This document shows positions 26,717 to 34,780 of a stretch of 64,000 nucleotides of DNA, piece by piece; the first letter of the stretch is position 1; each line of letters begins with the position of its first letter. The stretch lies in the NCBI RefSeq assembly GCF_002019855.1, contig NZ_CM007717.1, positions 6,457,750 through 6,521,749 on the forward strand, given 5' to 3'. The DNA comes from Streptomyces antibioticus. Its GTDB lineage: Bacteria > Actinomycetota > Actinomycetes > Streptomycetales > Streptomycetaceae. A program made the translations under genes and the position numbers. Below the pieces are notes generated by a model, which saw only the letters and a list, made by a program, of their open reading frames with translations, was not told where the DNA came from and searched no databases.

Positions 26717-28270
26717 ATGACGGCGGCGCACAACCCGCGGCCGGACGACGGCGGCGACGGCGGCCGCGAGCAGGGCGAACTCTGCGCGGCGGCCACCGAC
26801 TTGGTGACCACGGCCCTCAAGTCCCTCACCCCCAGCCCCGATCCGGAACCGGGCTCGGTCGTCGCCGCCCTGGAGGCCGTACGGGACCGGCTGGCGGAGG
26901 GGCGGCTGCGGATCGCCGTCGGGGGCCGGATGAACGCCGGAAAATCCACCCTCGTCAACGCCCTGCTCGGACAGCGGCTCGCGGCCACGGCCGCCACCGA
27001 GTGCACCATGGTGGTGGCCTGGTTCCGCCAGGGCGTACAGAACAAGGTCCGCGTCCAGCGGCTCGACGGCCGCGCCTACGACGTCCCCGCGCACCCCGGC
27101 GGCGGCATCCCGCGCGAACCGGGCCGGCTCGGCAGCCCACCGGACGAGATCGCCGAACTCCTCGTGGACGTCACCAGCAGCGAACTGACCCGACGTCATA
27201 TTCTCATTGACACCCCGGGGATGGACACGCTCAGCGGTCTGGACGAGGTCGCCCTGCGCGCCCTCTCCCGGGCGGACGCCCTGCTGTACGTCATGCCGCA
27301 CCCCGGCGCCGGGGACGCGGAGGCCCTCCAGTCGCTGCGCCGCCAGGCCGGTTCCCGGATGACCGCGATGAACGTCCTCGGCGTCCTCAGCCGGATCGAC
27401 GAACTCGGCTCCGGCACCGGCACCCCGTGGCCGCGCGCCCGCCGGGTGGCGGCCACGTACACCACCCGTCTCACCGGCATGGTCTCCCACATCGTCCCCG
27501 TCGTCGGCCTGCTCGCGCAGACCGCGGGCGGCGACGAGTTCACCGAGGACGACACCGCGCTCCTGCGCCAACTCACCGACGTACCGCCGGATGTGCTGGA
27601 GGAGGCGCTGTACTCGCCGGAGGAGTTCGCCGAGTGGACGGACGGCCCGCTGGACCGGGCGGCCCGGCTGCGTCTGCTGGACCTCCTGGGCGTCTACGGC
27701 ATCGCGCTCGCCGTCGGCCTCCTCACCGGCGCCGACGGCCGCCCCGCCGTACGCGGCACCGGCGCCCTCCTCGAACGGCTGCGGGAGGAGTCCGGACTCG
27801 ACGCGCTCGTACGGGAGATGGACGAACGGTTCGTGTCCGCGGCGGACCGGCTGCGCGCCGCGTCCGCCCTCCAGTCCCTGGACGACCTGACCCTCGCCGC
27901 CCAGGCGGTCCCCGCCGCACGCGAGGCATGGGCTGCCCTGCGCTCGGGGGTGACCGCGCTACGCCGACATCCGCTCCTTCGCCAGACCGAACTGGGCTCA
28001 GCCCTGGCCGAGTTGGCGAACGGCACGCTGCCCCTGGGGGACACCGAGACGGCCGCGCTGGTCGCCCTGGCGACGGGCACGGACGCCGCGTCCTGCCTCC
28101 GCCTGCCACCCGACGCCCCGGCCCACGACATCGCCCGCGCGGCGGCACGAGAGGCTGCCCACTGGCGGACCCGGGAGGCGTCGGGCCCCCGCGCGGTACG
28201 ACGGCACGCCCGCACCGCGCGGGAACTGTGCGAGGAGTTCCACTTCCGCAACGCTCACCAGTCGGGGTGA
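26717..28270 (+). CDS. Dynamin-like GTPase, IniC-like
   Basis: A 517-residue second dynamin. G1 GGRMNAGKST at 69-78, G3 DTPGMD at 165-170, G4 SRID at 225-228. The remainder is helical (ERLREESGLDALVREMDERF). No convincing transmembrane paddle is seen, unlike the upstream dynamin. Mycobacterial IniC (about 493 residues) also pairs with IniA. It is the last gene of the operon. Its 3' end overlaps the 3' end of the opposing cyclase-like gene by 16 bp, so the two transcripts are antisense to each other. Confidence 0.82.
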   Translation: MTAAHNPRPDDGGDGGREQGELCAAATDLVTTALKSLTPSPDPEPGSVVAALEAVRDRLAEGRLRIAVGGRMNAGKSTLVNALLGQRLAATAATECTMVVAWFRQGVQNKVRVQRLDGRAYDVPAHPGGGIPREPGRLGSPPDEIAELLVDVTSSELTRRHILIDTPGMDTLSGLDEVALRALSRADALLYVMPHPGAGDAEALQSLRRQAGSRMTAMNVLGVLSRIDELGSGTGTPWPRARRVAATYTTRLTGMVSHIVPVVGLLAQTAGGDEFTEDDTALLRQLTDVPPDVLEEALYSPEEFAEWTDGPLDRAARLRLLDLLGVYGIALAVGLLTGADGRPAVRGTGALLERLREESGLDALVREMDERFVSAADRLRAASALQSLDDLTLAAQAVPAAREAWAALRSGVTALRRHPLLRQTELGSALAELANGTLPLGDTETAALVALATGTDAASCLRLPPDAPAHDIARAAAREAAHWRTREASGPRAVRRHARTARELCEEFHFRNAHQSG

Positions 28271-29379
28271 TGCGGATCGACCGAGAAGCTGCCGGACGCG
28301 GGGTCGTCGTGGGGGAGGGGCTCGTCGGGTTCGTGACGGCAGGTGTCGTGCTCGTACGTGTCGTGGGTGTCGTGGTCGTAAGGGACCGGCGTGTGGGTCT
28401 CGTACCAAGTCCCTTCGTCGGTCCCGGTATCGGTCCCGGTGCCAGTCCCGATTTCGACCACGGACCCCGCCTCCCCGACATGCCCGTAGTGCTCGCCCCA
28501 GTCGTGGGACACGACGTGGTGGGGGTGAGGATGCGGGCTGTCCACAACATGGTCGGCGGTCGTCGTCGCCACGGTCTCGGCGGCGTCCGCCGCCCGGTGG
28601 CCGGTGGACGGCTGATCGGCGGACGGCTGATCGGCGGAGTGCGCGGCCGCCTCCGCGCCGGGCAGCAGCAACAGCGTTCCGCCGACCAGGACGGCCGCCG
28701 CACCGGCCCGCTGGGCGAGCGACCGCCGGGGCCGGGCCAGCGGCGCGCCGACGGGGACCACCGGGAAGCCCAGCGGGGCGGTACGGCCGCGCGGCAGGGC
28801 GCCCAGCCAGGCGTCGGCCGCGAACTTCTTAGCCTTGATCTCCACGCGCACCTTGCGCAACGCGTCCGGCGGCAGTCCGCCGGCGCCGCGTTCGAAGACG
28901 TCGTGGTAGAGGTCGTCCGGCACGATGAGCGCCATGTCGCTGCCCTGCGCCACGGCGAGTTCCTTGCGCAGCGGGGCCGAGTCCAGCAGCCGGGAGGCCA
29001 GTTCGACCGACCAGGCCACGAACCCGAGCTTGGCCGGCCGCACCGCGCCCTGCGCCAGCGCGACCCGTAACCGGATCACATGCTCCTCCGGCACCCGGGC
29101 GTTGAGCAGCGGCAGCATGTCCCGCAGCCCGAGGATCAGCCCCGGAACGGCCCGGTCCTCGTCGATCTCCGGTGGCAGCAGGAGCAGTTGGCCGTCCCCC
29201 CGGTCCTGCCGCTCGCAATCACGCCATCGCAGACCGGCGTTGGCACACGCCTGGTCCAACGCGAGCGCCACCCCGTCCTGGACCTTCGCCTGGGCGTCGT
29301 AACTGCGCCCGCTGTACCGCTCGACATCCACGACCAGACACAGCCTGCGCCGACTCTCGACACGCCCGCCGTCACCCAT
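28255..29379 (-). CDS. Nucleotide-cyclase-like membrane protein with His/Asp-rich tail
   Basis: A 374-residue protein. Residues ~12-205 resemble a class III cyclase homology domain: LVVDVERYSGR (metal Asp18) and RGDGQLLLLPP (Asp62) at the places of the two metal aspartates. The usual base- and transition-state residues cannot be confirmed, so activity is uncertain. A single transmembrane helix follows at about 222-246. Beyond it a disordered tail of about 125 residues is rich in His, Asp and Thr, with DHDTHDTYEHDTCRHE and a Gly-Thr run. The ATG at 29379 follows AGGAG. It is convergent with and overlaps the dynamin operon. Such cyclase-like domains accompany conflict and signalling operons in actinomycetes (family knowledge), so it may be the sensor or output of the GTPase set. 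Confidence 0.7.
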   Translation of the reverse strand: MGDGGRVESRRRLCLVVDVERYSGRSYDAQAKVQDGVALALDQACANAGLRWRDCERQDRGDGQLLLLPPEIDEDRAVPGLILGLRDMLPLLNARVPEEHVIRLRVALAQGAVRPAKLGFVAWSVELASRLLDSAPLRKELAVAQGSDMALIVPDDLYHDVFERGAGGLPPDALRKVRVEIKAKKFAADAWLGALPRGRTAPLGFPVVPVGAPLARPRRSLAQRAGAAAVLVGGTLLLLPGAEAAAHSADQPSADQPSTGHRAADAAETVATTTADHVVDSPHPHPHHVVSHDWGEHYGHVGEAGSVVEIGTGTGTDTGTDEGTWYETHTPVPYDHDTHDTYEHDTCRHEPDEPLPHDDPASGSFSVDPHHPDW

Positions 29380-29481
29380 GGACCCCCCACTCCTAGCCCC
29401 ACGGGCAGCGTAGCGACGGCACCTCCACCTCGCCGGGCTTCTCCCCACAAACGGCCCTTGCCCCGTGCCCGGCCGGACGAG

Positions 29482-29766
29482 CTACGCCCGCCCTCCGTCC
29501 CTCGGCTCGGACGGCGGCGGCGGTGTCTCGGAGCGCACGACCACTCGCCCGGATTCGAGGTCGACCCTCCGAAGGGGAGGTGCCCCCGACCCGGCGTCCT
29601 CCCGCAGCACCAGCCGCCGCTCCTTCTCCTCGGCGACGTGCCGGTGCGTGGGGGAGAGCAGGTCATGGAGTTCGTTCATCATCCCGGCCGTCGACGCGGC
29701 ACCGACACCGGCGAGCCGTTGGTAACCCCGCAGCCTCACACCGGCGTTGGCGCATGCCTGCCTCAC
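29482..29766 (-). pseudogene. Truncated relative of the cyclase-like protein
   Basis: A 94-residue frame starting GTG at 29766. Its first residues, RQACANAGVRLRGYQR, match DQACANAGLRWRDCER of the neighbouring cyclase-like protein, and DNA identity is 19 of 21 bases over the core (ACCGGCGTTGGC..ATGCCTG). The preceding VVDVERYS part, with the first metal aspartate, is absent and the RGDG loop is not kept. It starts 17 bp after the aldehyde dehydrogenase stop with a poor RBS. It is best read as a decayed partial copy; a short expressed protein cannot be excluded. Confidence 0.5.
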
Positions 29767-29783
29767 GCAGCCGGTGAGTCCGC

Positions 29784-31496
29784 TCAGCCGCGCAACGCCG
29801 ACATGAAGATGCCCGGCAGTCGGGACAGCCTCCGGTCCGTCGCGTAGGCGGTGAGGCGTTGCATCGTCGTCCGGCCCGTGCGGTTGGTGACGTAGTACGG
29901 GGGACGGGGCGACAGGGACGGCGAGCCGGTGAACAGGCCGCGTGGTGACGGGGCGAACGGGGCGCGCAGCACCGTCTTTTCGACGTCCTCCAGGAGAAAC
30001 GCGTTGTGCACGAAGCCGACCCCGCTGCCGATGTCCCGGCGGTCGTGGCCGGGGAAGGCGCCCCAGGGGGTGTAGCCGAGCAGGAAGCCGAACGCCGACC
30101 AGCAGTTGACGCCCAGCGTGCCGTAGCGCAGCCCGGCGACGGCCTCCTCGACTGCCGTGCGGTGGGCCCGCTCGGTGCGGGGGTGGACGAGCAGCGTGGC
30201 GCCGAGGGTGCCGGGCAGCTTGTCGTTGGCGAACTCCGTTGCCGCGCGCAGGAATGCGGGCACGTCCTCACCCGGCAGGCGGACCACGCCCAGGGCACCG
30301 GCGAACACCTCGTCCGTGAGCATCGGATCGTCCGCGTCGGCGAGGTCCGGGACCAGGACGCGGCAGTCGTCGTCGCCGTAGGTCTCGGCCTCCGGGTGCG
30401 CGCGGGTCACCGCGGCGAGGCGGTCGGCGGAGCCGGGGTAGTAGGGGCCGCGCCGCGGGAGTTCGCGGAGGACCCGGCGGATCTCGGCGAGCAGCCGCTC
30501 GGTGCCGTCCCAGTCGCGGGGCACGAGCAGGATCTGCGTGGCGACGCAGTTGTGGCCGGAGTTGTTCAGCTTGCTGGTGACGATGTGCTCGGCCTGGAAG
30601 CGGAAGTCCGCGGCACTCCACGGCCCCGGCGCCACGATGCAGGGGCTGACACCGCCCAACTCACTGGTGAACGGCTTGTCGTTGAGCGGGGTGTCCGCGC
30701 GTCGGCGCTCCTCGCCCTCCTCCCCGGTGCCCCACACGATGGCGTCGTGCGTACGCTCGCTGCCGGTGACGTGGATGGTGTCGACGTCGTCGTGAGCGGT
30801 GAGGTACGCGCCCTCGGCGGCGCCCCCGTCGACGAAGCGGACCCAGCCGCGCTCCACGAACTCGGTGAACACCTTCTCGAAGTGCGGGCGGAGATGGGCG
30901 TTGACCGGGTTCATCTTCGCGAGGACGACCTGGCCCTCGGCGTACAGCTTGTGCAGGATGTCGAGCGGGGTGATCGCCGGGACGTTCCCGGCGCCGAGCA
31001 CCAGCGCCACGGCCGGTTCGCCGGGCCGGCCGCGGTACTCGCCCGCCGCGCGGGCCAGGGCCTGTTCGCGGGTCGTGCCCGGCAGGGTCCACACCTCGGC
31101 GGTGAAGCCGTTGAGCAGCAGCCGGTCCGTGGCCGTGGCGGGGAAGACGTCGACGACCGTACGGCCCTCGCGGGCGTGGACGGCTGCGGCGGGCACCGGG
31201 TCCCGCCCGGCGGCCAGCCGGCGCAGCACGTGCAGATACGCGCCCACGGTCTGCGCCAGCGCCCAGGGCGCGGTGACCCAGTCCTCGGCGGCCCAGTCGG
31301 AGCCGGCGTCGTAGCCCTTGGCGCGGGCCGAGTCGGCGACCATGGCGGACGCGCCGTCGCCGATGCGGGGGAGCATCCGCTCCAGCAGGCCGATGCGCTC
31401 GGCGAGCGGTGTGGCGGTCCAGGAGGCCGCCCGGCCGCGCAGGTCCGCGAGGGCCTGGTCGAGCGGCGGGGTGTCGAGGGGAGGTGCGACGGTCAA
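29784..31496 (-). CDS. Aldehyde dehydrogenase family protein
   Basis: A 570-residue member of the ALDH superfamily. VLGAGNVPAITPLDILHKL is the cofactor region, VTGSERTHDAIV the Rossmann turn, ELGGVSPCIVAP holds the general-base glutamate, and NNSGHNCVATQ holds the catalytic cysteine. It is longer than a usual ALDH (about 490), with extra residues at both ends. The TTG start at 31496 is supported by AGGAG upstream. It is downstream of an MFS transporter and a TauD/TfdA dioxygenase in the same direction. Such dioxygenases often release an aldehyde from a sulfonate, phosphonate, ether or amine, which this enzyme could oxidise. The actual substrate is unknown. Confidence 0.85.
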   Translation of the reverse strand: MTVAPPLDTPPLDQALADLRGRAASWTATPLAERIGLLERMLPRIGDGASAMVADSARAKGYDAGSDWAAEDWVTAPWALAQTVGAYLHVLRRLAAGRDPVPAAAVHAREGRTVVDVFPATATDRLLLNGFTAEVWTLPGTTREQALARAAGEYRGRPGEPAVALVLGAGNVPAITPLDILHKLYAEGQVVLAKMNPVNAHLRPHFEKVFTEFVERGWVRFVDGGAAEGAYLTAHDDVDTIHVTGSERTHDAIVWGTGEEGEERRRADTPLNDKPFTSELGGVSPCIVAPGPWSAADFRFQAEHIVTSKLNNSGHNCVATQILLVPRDWDGTERLLAEIRRVLRELPRRGPYYPGSADRLAAVTRAHPEAETYGDDDCRVLVPDLADADDPMLTDEVFAGALGVVRLPGEDVPAFLRAATEFANDKLPGTLGATLLVHPRTERAHRTAVEEAVAGLRYGTLGVNCWSAFGFLLGYTPWGAFPGHDRRDIGSGVGFVHNAFLLEDVEKTVLRAPFAPSPRGLFTGSPSLSPRPPYYVTNRTGRTTMQRLTAYATDRRLSRLPGIFMSALRG

Positions 31497-31538
31497 GGGG
31501 AACTCCTAAGAGGGACAGGTGAGTTCGAGTCTGCCGGG

Positions 31539-31603
31539 TCGGATTCAGCCGGTCTGCTTCAACCGTTCGGATTCAGCCGGTCAGCCGGTCAGCCGGTCAG
31601 CCG
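31539..31603. repeat. Short direct repeats across the 3' end of the MFS gene
   Basis: TCGGATTCAGCCGGTC occurs at 31539-31554 and 31567-31582. The second copy runs into an 8-bp tandem repeat, AGCCGGTC, that continues to about 31603 and covers the MFS stop codon (31589-31591). Loss or gain of an 8-bp unit would change the C terminus of the transporter. Confidence 0.75.
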
Positions 31604-32893
31604 CGCGATGTCCCGCGCCGGATCGACCAGCAGGAACGACGCGGCGGCCCCCACGGCCAGCAGCCCCCCGGACAGCAGCACCGCGCTCTGGTAGCCGCCG
31701 GTGCCCTGCGCGTCGACGAGCGCCCCGACGAGCGCGGGCGCCGCGAGACCGGCCGCCGTCACCACCGCGTTCATGGTGCCGAGGGCGCCGCCCTTGCGGG
31801 AGGGCGGGGCCAGTTCGGCGACCGTGGTCGCGGCGATCGTGGCGTACGAGCCGCCGAGGCCGAAGCCGAGGGCGACCAGCACGGTCTTCGCCGTCGTACC
31901 GTCGGCCAGCGGCAGCGCCAGGCAGCAGGCGGCGCCGAGCGCGAGGAGCCAGCCGCCCACCCAGCCGCGGGCCCGCCGGCTCCCGACACCGCGCCGCATC
32001 AGCCGGCCGGTGACGCCCGCCTGCGTGAGCAGCACGACGGCGCCGATGGTCCAGGGTGCGACGACGACGATGCCGGCCGTGTGGGCCGAGTAGCCGAGGG
32101 CGTTGCGCAGGTAGGAGGGGAGCCAGACCAGCATCAGGGCGACGGTCCAGTAGCTGGTGAAGTAGGCGAGGGTGACGCCGGTCCAGGTGCGGCTGGCGAA
32201 GATCCTGCGGTACGGGACCGGCGCCCGCACCTCCTCGCGGGGTTCACCGGCGGCCGTGACGGCGCGGTGCCGGCCGTCCGCGCCCAGGACGGCCCAGACC
32301 GCGGCCCACACGGCGCCCACCGCCACCAGCACCCACAGCGCCGTCCGCCACCCGTGGCGCTGGATCACCCAGGAGAGGCCGGGGGCCGAGACGATCACGC
32401 CGAGCGTGACGCCGAGGGTGATCAGGGCGCCGGGCAGATTGCGCCGGTGGTCGGGGAACCAGGCCAGCGTGGCGTGCTGGGCGACGGGGAAGGCGGGGCC
32501 CTCCGCCGCGCCGAGGAAGACCCGTGAGGCGACCAGTACGGCGAGGCCGCCGCCGATCGCCGCGGGCACCTGGGCGACGGACCACAGGACGGCCATCACC
32601 AGGAGCAGCGTCTTCGGCGACATCCGGTCGGCGGCGAGCCCGACCACGACCGCGGCCACGGAGAAGAGCAGGAAGAAGGCGCTGTTGGCGAGCCCGAACT
32701 GGGTGGCGCTCAGATGGAGGTCCGCGCGGATCTCGTCGGCGGCGAGGCCGAGGACGGACTTGTCCGCGAAGTTGATCATCATGAAGACCACGAGCAGCAC
32801 GGTCACCGTCCAGGCGCGCCGGCCGCCGCCGGGTGCCTCGGTCGTCTCGGTGGTCTCCGTGGGGTGCTGGGGCACGGTGGGTACCGCGGTCAT
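31589..32893 (-). CDS. MFS transporter
   Basis: A 434-residue major facilitator with 12 predicted membrane helices (first about residues 27-50, VLLVVFMMINFADKSVLGLA). The loop 2-3 signature is GLAADRMSPKTLLL, with ASRVFLGAAEGPAFPVAQ in helix 4 as in anion:cation symporter-type (ACS) members. The start at 32893 has AGGAG at proper spacing; a longer frame reaches into the dioxygenase gene. It lies between the TauD-type dioxygenase and the ALDH, so it probably imports the dioxygenase's organic acid substrate. Confidence 0.86.
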   Translation of the reverse strand: MTAVPTVPQHPTETTETTEAPGGGRRAWTVTVLLVVFMMINFADKSVLGLAADEIRADLHLSATQFGLANSAFFLLFSVAAVVVGLAADRMSPKTLLLVMAVLWSVAQVPAAIGGGLAVLVASRVFLGAAEGPAFPVAQHATLAWFPDHRRNLPGALITLGVTLGVIVSAPGLSWVIQRHGWRTALWVLVAVGAVWAAVWAVLGADGRHRAVTAAGEPREEVRAPVPYRRIFASRTWTGVTLAYFTSYWTVALMLVWLPSYLRNALGYSAHTAGIVVVAPWTIGAVVLLTQAGVTGRLMRRGVGSRRARGWVGGWLLALGAACCLALPLADGTTAKTVLVALGFGLGGSYATIAATTVAELAPPSRKGGALGTMNAVVTAAGLAAPALVGALVDAQGTGGYQSAVLLSGGLLAVGAAASFLLVDPARDIARLTG

Positions 32894-32924
32894 GGGTGCT
32901 CCTGGGGAAGAGGGGGAGAGCCGT

Positions 32925-33860
32925 TCAGGAGAGCGGGACACCGGCGATGGCGATGCGCTCCATCACCCTGCGCCGGGGGAAGTAGTCGTTGACCGCGTAG
33001 TGCTGGGTGGCGATGTTGTCCCAGACGGCGACGGAGTCGGGCTCCCAGTGGAAGCGGACCTGGAACTCGGGGATCCGTGCCTGGAGGACCAGGATGTCGA
33101 GCAGCTCGCGGTTCTCCGCGTCGGACAGGCCCTTGATACGGCGGGTGAACGGCTCGTTCACGTACAGGGTCCTGCGGCCGCTGCGCGGGTGCCGGACCAC
33201 GACGGGGTGTTCGACCTGCGGCCAGGTCTCACGGAACGCGGCCTTCTGCTCGTCGTTCATCAGGGCGCCCCAGCTCGCCTCCCAGTCGTGGACGGCGGTC
33301 AGACCCTCGATGCGCTCCTTCAGGTCCGCGGGCAGGTTGTCGTAGGCGGCGGCCATGTCCGCCCACATCGTGTCGCCGCCCGCGTCGGGCACCTCCACCG
33401 CGCGCAGGACGGCGCCGAGCGACGGGTTGGCCATGAACGAGTGGTCGCTGTGCCAGATGTTCTTGTTGCCCGCGGCCTTGGCGTCCTTGGCGAGCCGGGA
33501 GACGCCCGGGGTCCCGGTGCGCGCGAAGAACGGGTTCGCCTCGGGCGGGCCCCAGACGCCGGACAGGGCGAGCTGGTGCGCGGAGGTGAAGCCGCGCTGC
33601 CCGCGGAAGAAGATCACCTTCCATTCGAGCAGCGCCTGGCGCAGCTCGGCGGCGAGTTCGCCGGTGATCGGCGCGGTCAGGTCGACGCCGCCGACCACGG
33701 CACCGAAGTGCGGGGTGAGCGGACCGATCTCCAGCAGCCGGTAGGCGAACTGCTCGGCGCCGGGCGCCAGTCGCTCCAGGACACGGCTGCCGTAGTGCAT
33801 GAGGGGCTTGTCGAGGACGGGCTTGGGATTGGCCACAGGGGTCGAGGCGACGGCCTGCAT
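32925..33860 (-). CDS. TauD/TfdA-family 2-oxoglutarate-dependent dioxygenase
   Basis: A 311-residue Fe(II)/2-oxoglutarate oxygenase. IWHSDHSF gives the HxD iron ligands, TQHYAVNDY supplies the distal histidine, and the following RRRVMERIAI supplies the 2-oxoglutarate-binding arginine. EWKVIFFRGQRGFTSAHQ is the N-terminal family segment. The ATG at 33860 follows GGGAGG. Substrates in this family include taurine, alkyl sulfates and aryloxyalkanoates; none can be picked here. Neighbouring MFS and ALDH genes suggest uptake, oxidative cleavage to an aldehyde and its oxidation to an acid. Confidence 0.88.
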   Translation of the reverse strand: MQAVASTPVANPKPVLDKPLMHYGSRVLERLAPGAEQFAYRLLEIGPLTPHFGAVVGGVDLTAPITGELAAELRQALLEWKVIFFRGQRGFTSAHQLALSGVWGPPEANPFFARTGTPGVSRLAKDAKAAGNKNIWHSDHSFMANPSLGAVLRAVEVPDAGGDTMWADMAAAYDNLPADLKERIEGLTAVHDWEASWGALMNDEQKAAFRETWPQVEHPVVVRHPRSGRRTLYVNEPFTRRIKGLSDAENRELLDILVLQARIPEFQVRFHWEPDSVAVWDNIATQHYAVNDYFPRRRVMERIAIAGVPLS

Positions 33861-33902
33861 GGGGTACCTCCCGACAGCGGATGGGATTACGTAACCGGCA
33901 GT

Positions 33903-33914
33903 ATCGATATTGAT
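33903..33914. promoter_or_regulatory. Near-palindrome upstream of the dioxygenase operon
   Basis: ATCGATATTGAT (10 of 12 symmetric) lies 43 bp before the dioxygenase start, close to another small palindrome, TTACGTAA. This AT-rich patch in a GC-rich gap is a plausible promoter/operator for the TetR protein encoded next upstream. Confidence 0.35.
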
Positions 33915-34044
33915 CCGTGGCGGGGCAAGGGGGCCGGACGAGTTGTTTCGGTGCGCGTTCCGTGAGCGTGTTCGGCGGGGGAGGCACCCGCTTCCGGGCA
34001 GGCCGAAGGGGCGCACGAGGCAATGGGCCTGCGTGCGCTCCGCT

Positions 34045-34136
34045 CGGGCTGAGCCCGCTGTTCCGGTCGGGCTGAGGCCGCTGTTCCGGTTGGGCTGAGG
34101 CCGGGGCTACGGCCGGGCTGAGCCCGCGGCTACGGC
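34045..34136. repeat. Four tandem 23-bp repeats between tetR and the dioxygenase operon
   Basis: Four head-to-tail 23-bp units begin CGGGCTGAG or TGGGCTGAG (34045-34067, 34068-34090, 34091-34113, 34114-34136). Units 1-2 share CTGTTCCGGT ends and units 3-4 share GGCTACGGC ends. The last unit covers the final codons and stop of the TetR gene. There are no unique spacers, so it is a minisatellite-like repeat and not CRISPR. Confidence 0.88.
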
Positions 34137-34732
34137 CGGACGCCGACCGCCCGGCCGATCAGCTCCACCATCGACTCGACGAGCGTCTCGTCCGGCATCC
34201 GCTGCTCGCCCACCATGCGGAAGACCAGCGACGCCGCCACCAGCGTCGCGGCGTCGGCGATGTCGACGTCCGGCCGGACGTCCCCGCGCGCCACCCCGCG
34301 CTCCAGCAGATGACGCGTCTCGCTCATCACGCGGGACGTGTAGTCGCGGTAGGCGCCCGGCTCCGCCCCGGCCTCGGCTGCGGCGCCGATCACCCCGGCC
34401 AGCAGCCGGCCCACGCCGGGCTGCCGGTACGCCTCCATGCGCGCCGTCAGCACGGCCCGCAGCTCGGCCCGGAAATCACCCATGTCCGGCACGGTCAGCG
34501 GGCCGATCCGGGACTCCGCGGCGGCGATGACGAGATCCTGCTTGGTCGGCCAGCGCCGGTACATGGCGGGTTTGCTCACCCCGGCGCGGGCCGCCACGGC
34601 GTCCATGGTCAGGGCGCCCATGCCGCTCTCGGCCACCAGGTCGACGACCGCGTCGAGGACGGCGCGGGTGACGTGCGCCTGACGCGGGCGCCCCGGCGCC
34701 CTCCGTGTGCTGTGTCCCTGATCGTCGGCCAT
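34130..34732 (-). CDS. TetR-family transcriptional regulator
   Basis: A 200-residue TetR. The N-terminal HTH is ALTMDAVAARAGVSKPAMYRRWPTKQDLV (about residues 40-70), followed by a helical ligand domain. It is in the same direction and upstream of the dioxygenase-MFS-ALDH genes, so it most likely controls them. It is 48 bp downstream of the acyl-CoA synthetase stop on the same strand, so regulation of that gene is also conceivable. Confidence 0.85.
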   Translation of the reverse strand: MADDQGHSTRRAPGRPRQAHVTRAVLDAVVDLVAESGMGALTMDAVAARAGVSKPAMYRRWPTKQDLVIAAAESRIGPLTVPDMGDFRAELRAVLTARMEAYRQPGVGRLLAGVIGAAAEAGAEPGAYRDYTSRVMSETRHLLERGVARGDVRPDVDIADAATLVAASLVFRMVGEQRMPDETLVESMVELIGRAVGVRP

Positions 34733-34780
34733 GCCACCGACCCTATGCGGGCCCCGGCCGGTGCCGTACGGCAGACCTGC

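Noticed and set aside
34045..34136. Regular repeats resembling a CRISPR array
   Set aside because: The units are directly adjacent with no unique spacers and no cas genes are present; it is a tandem repeat.
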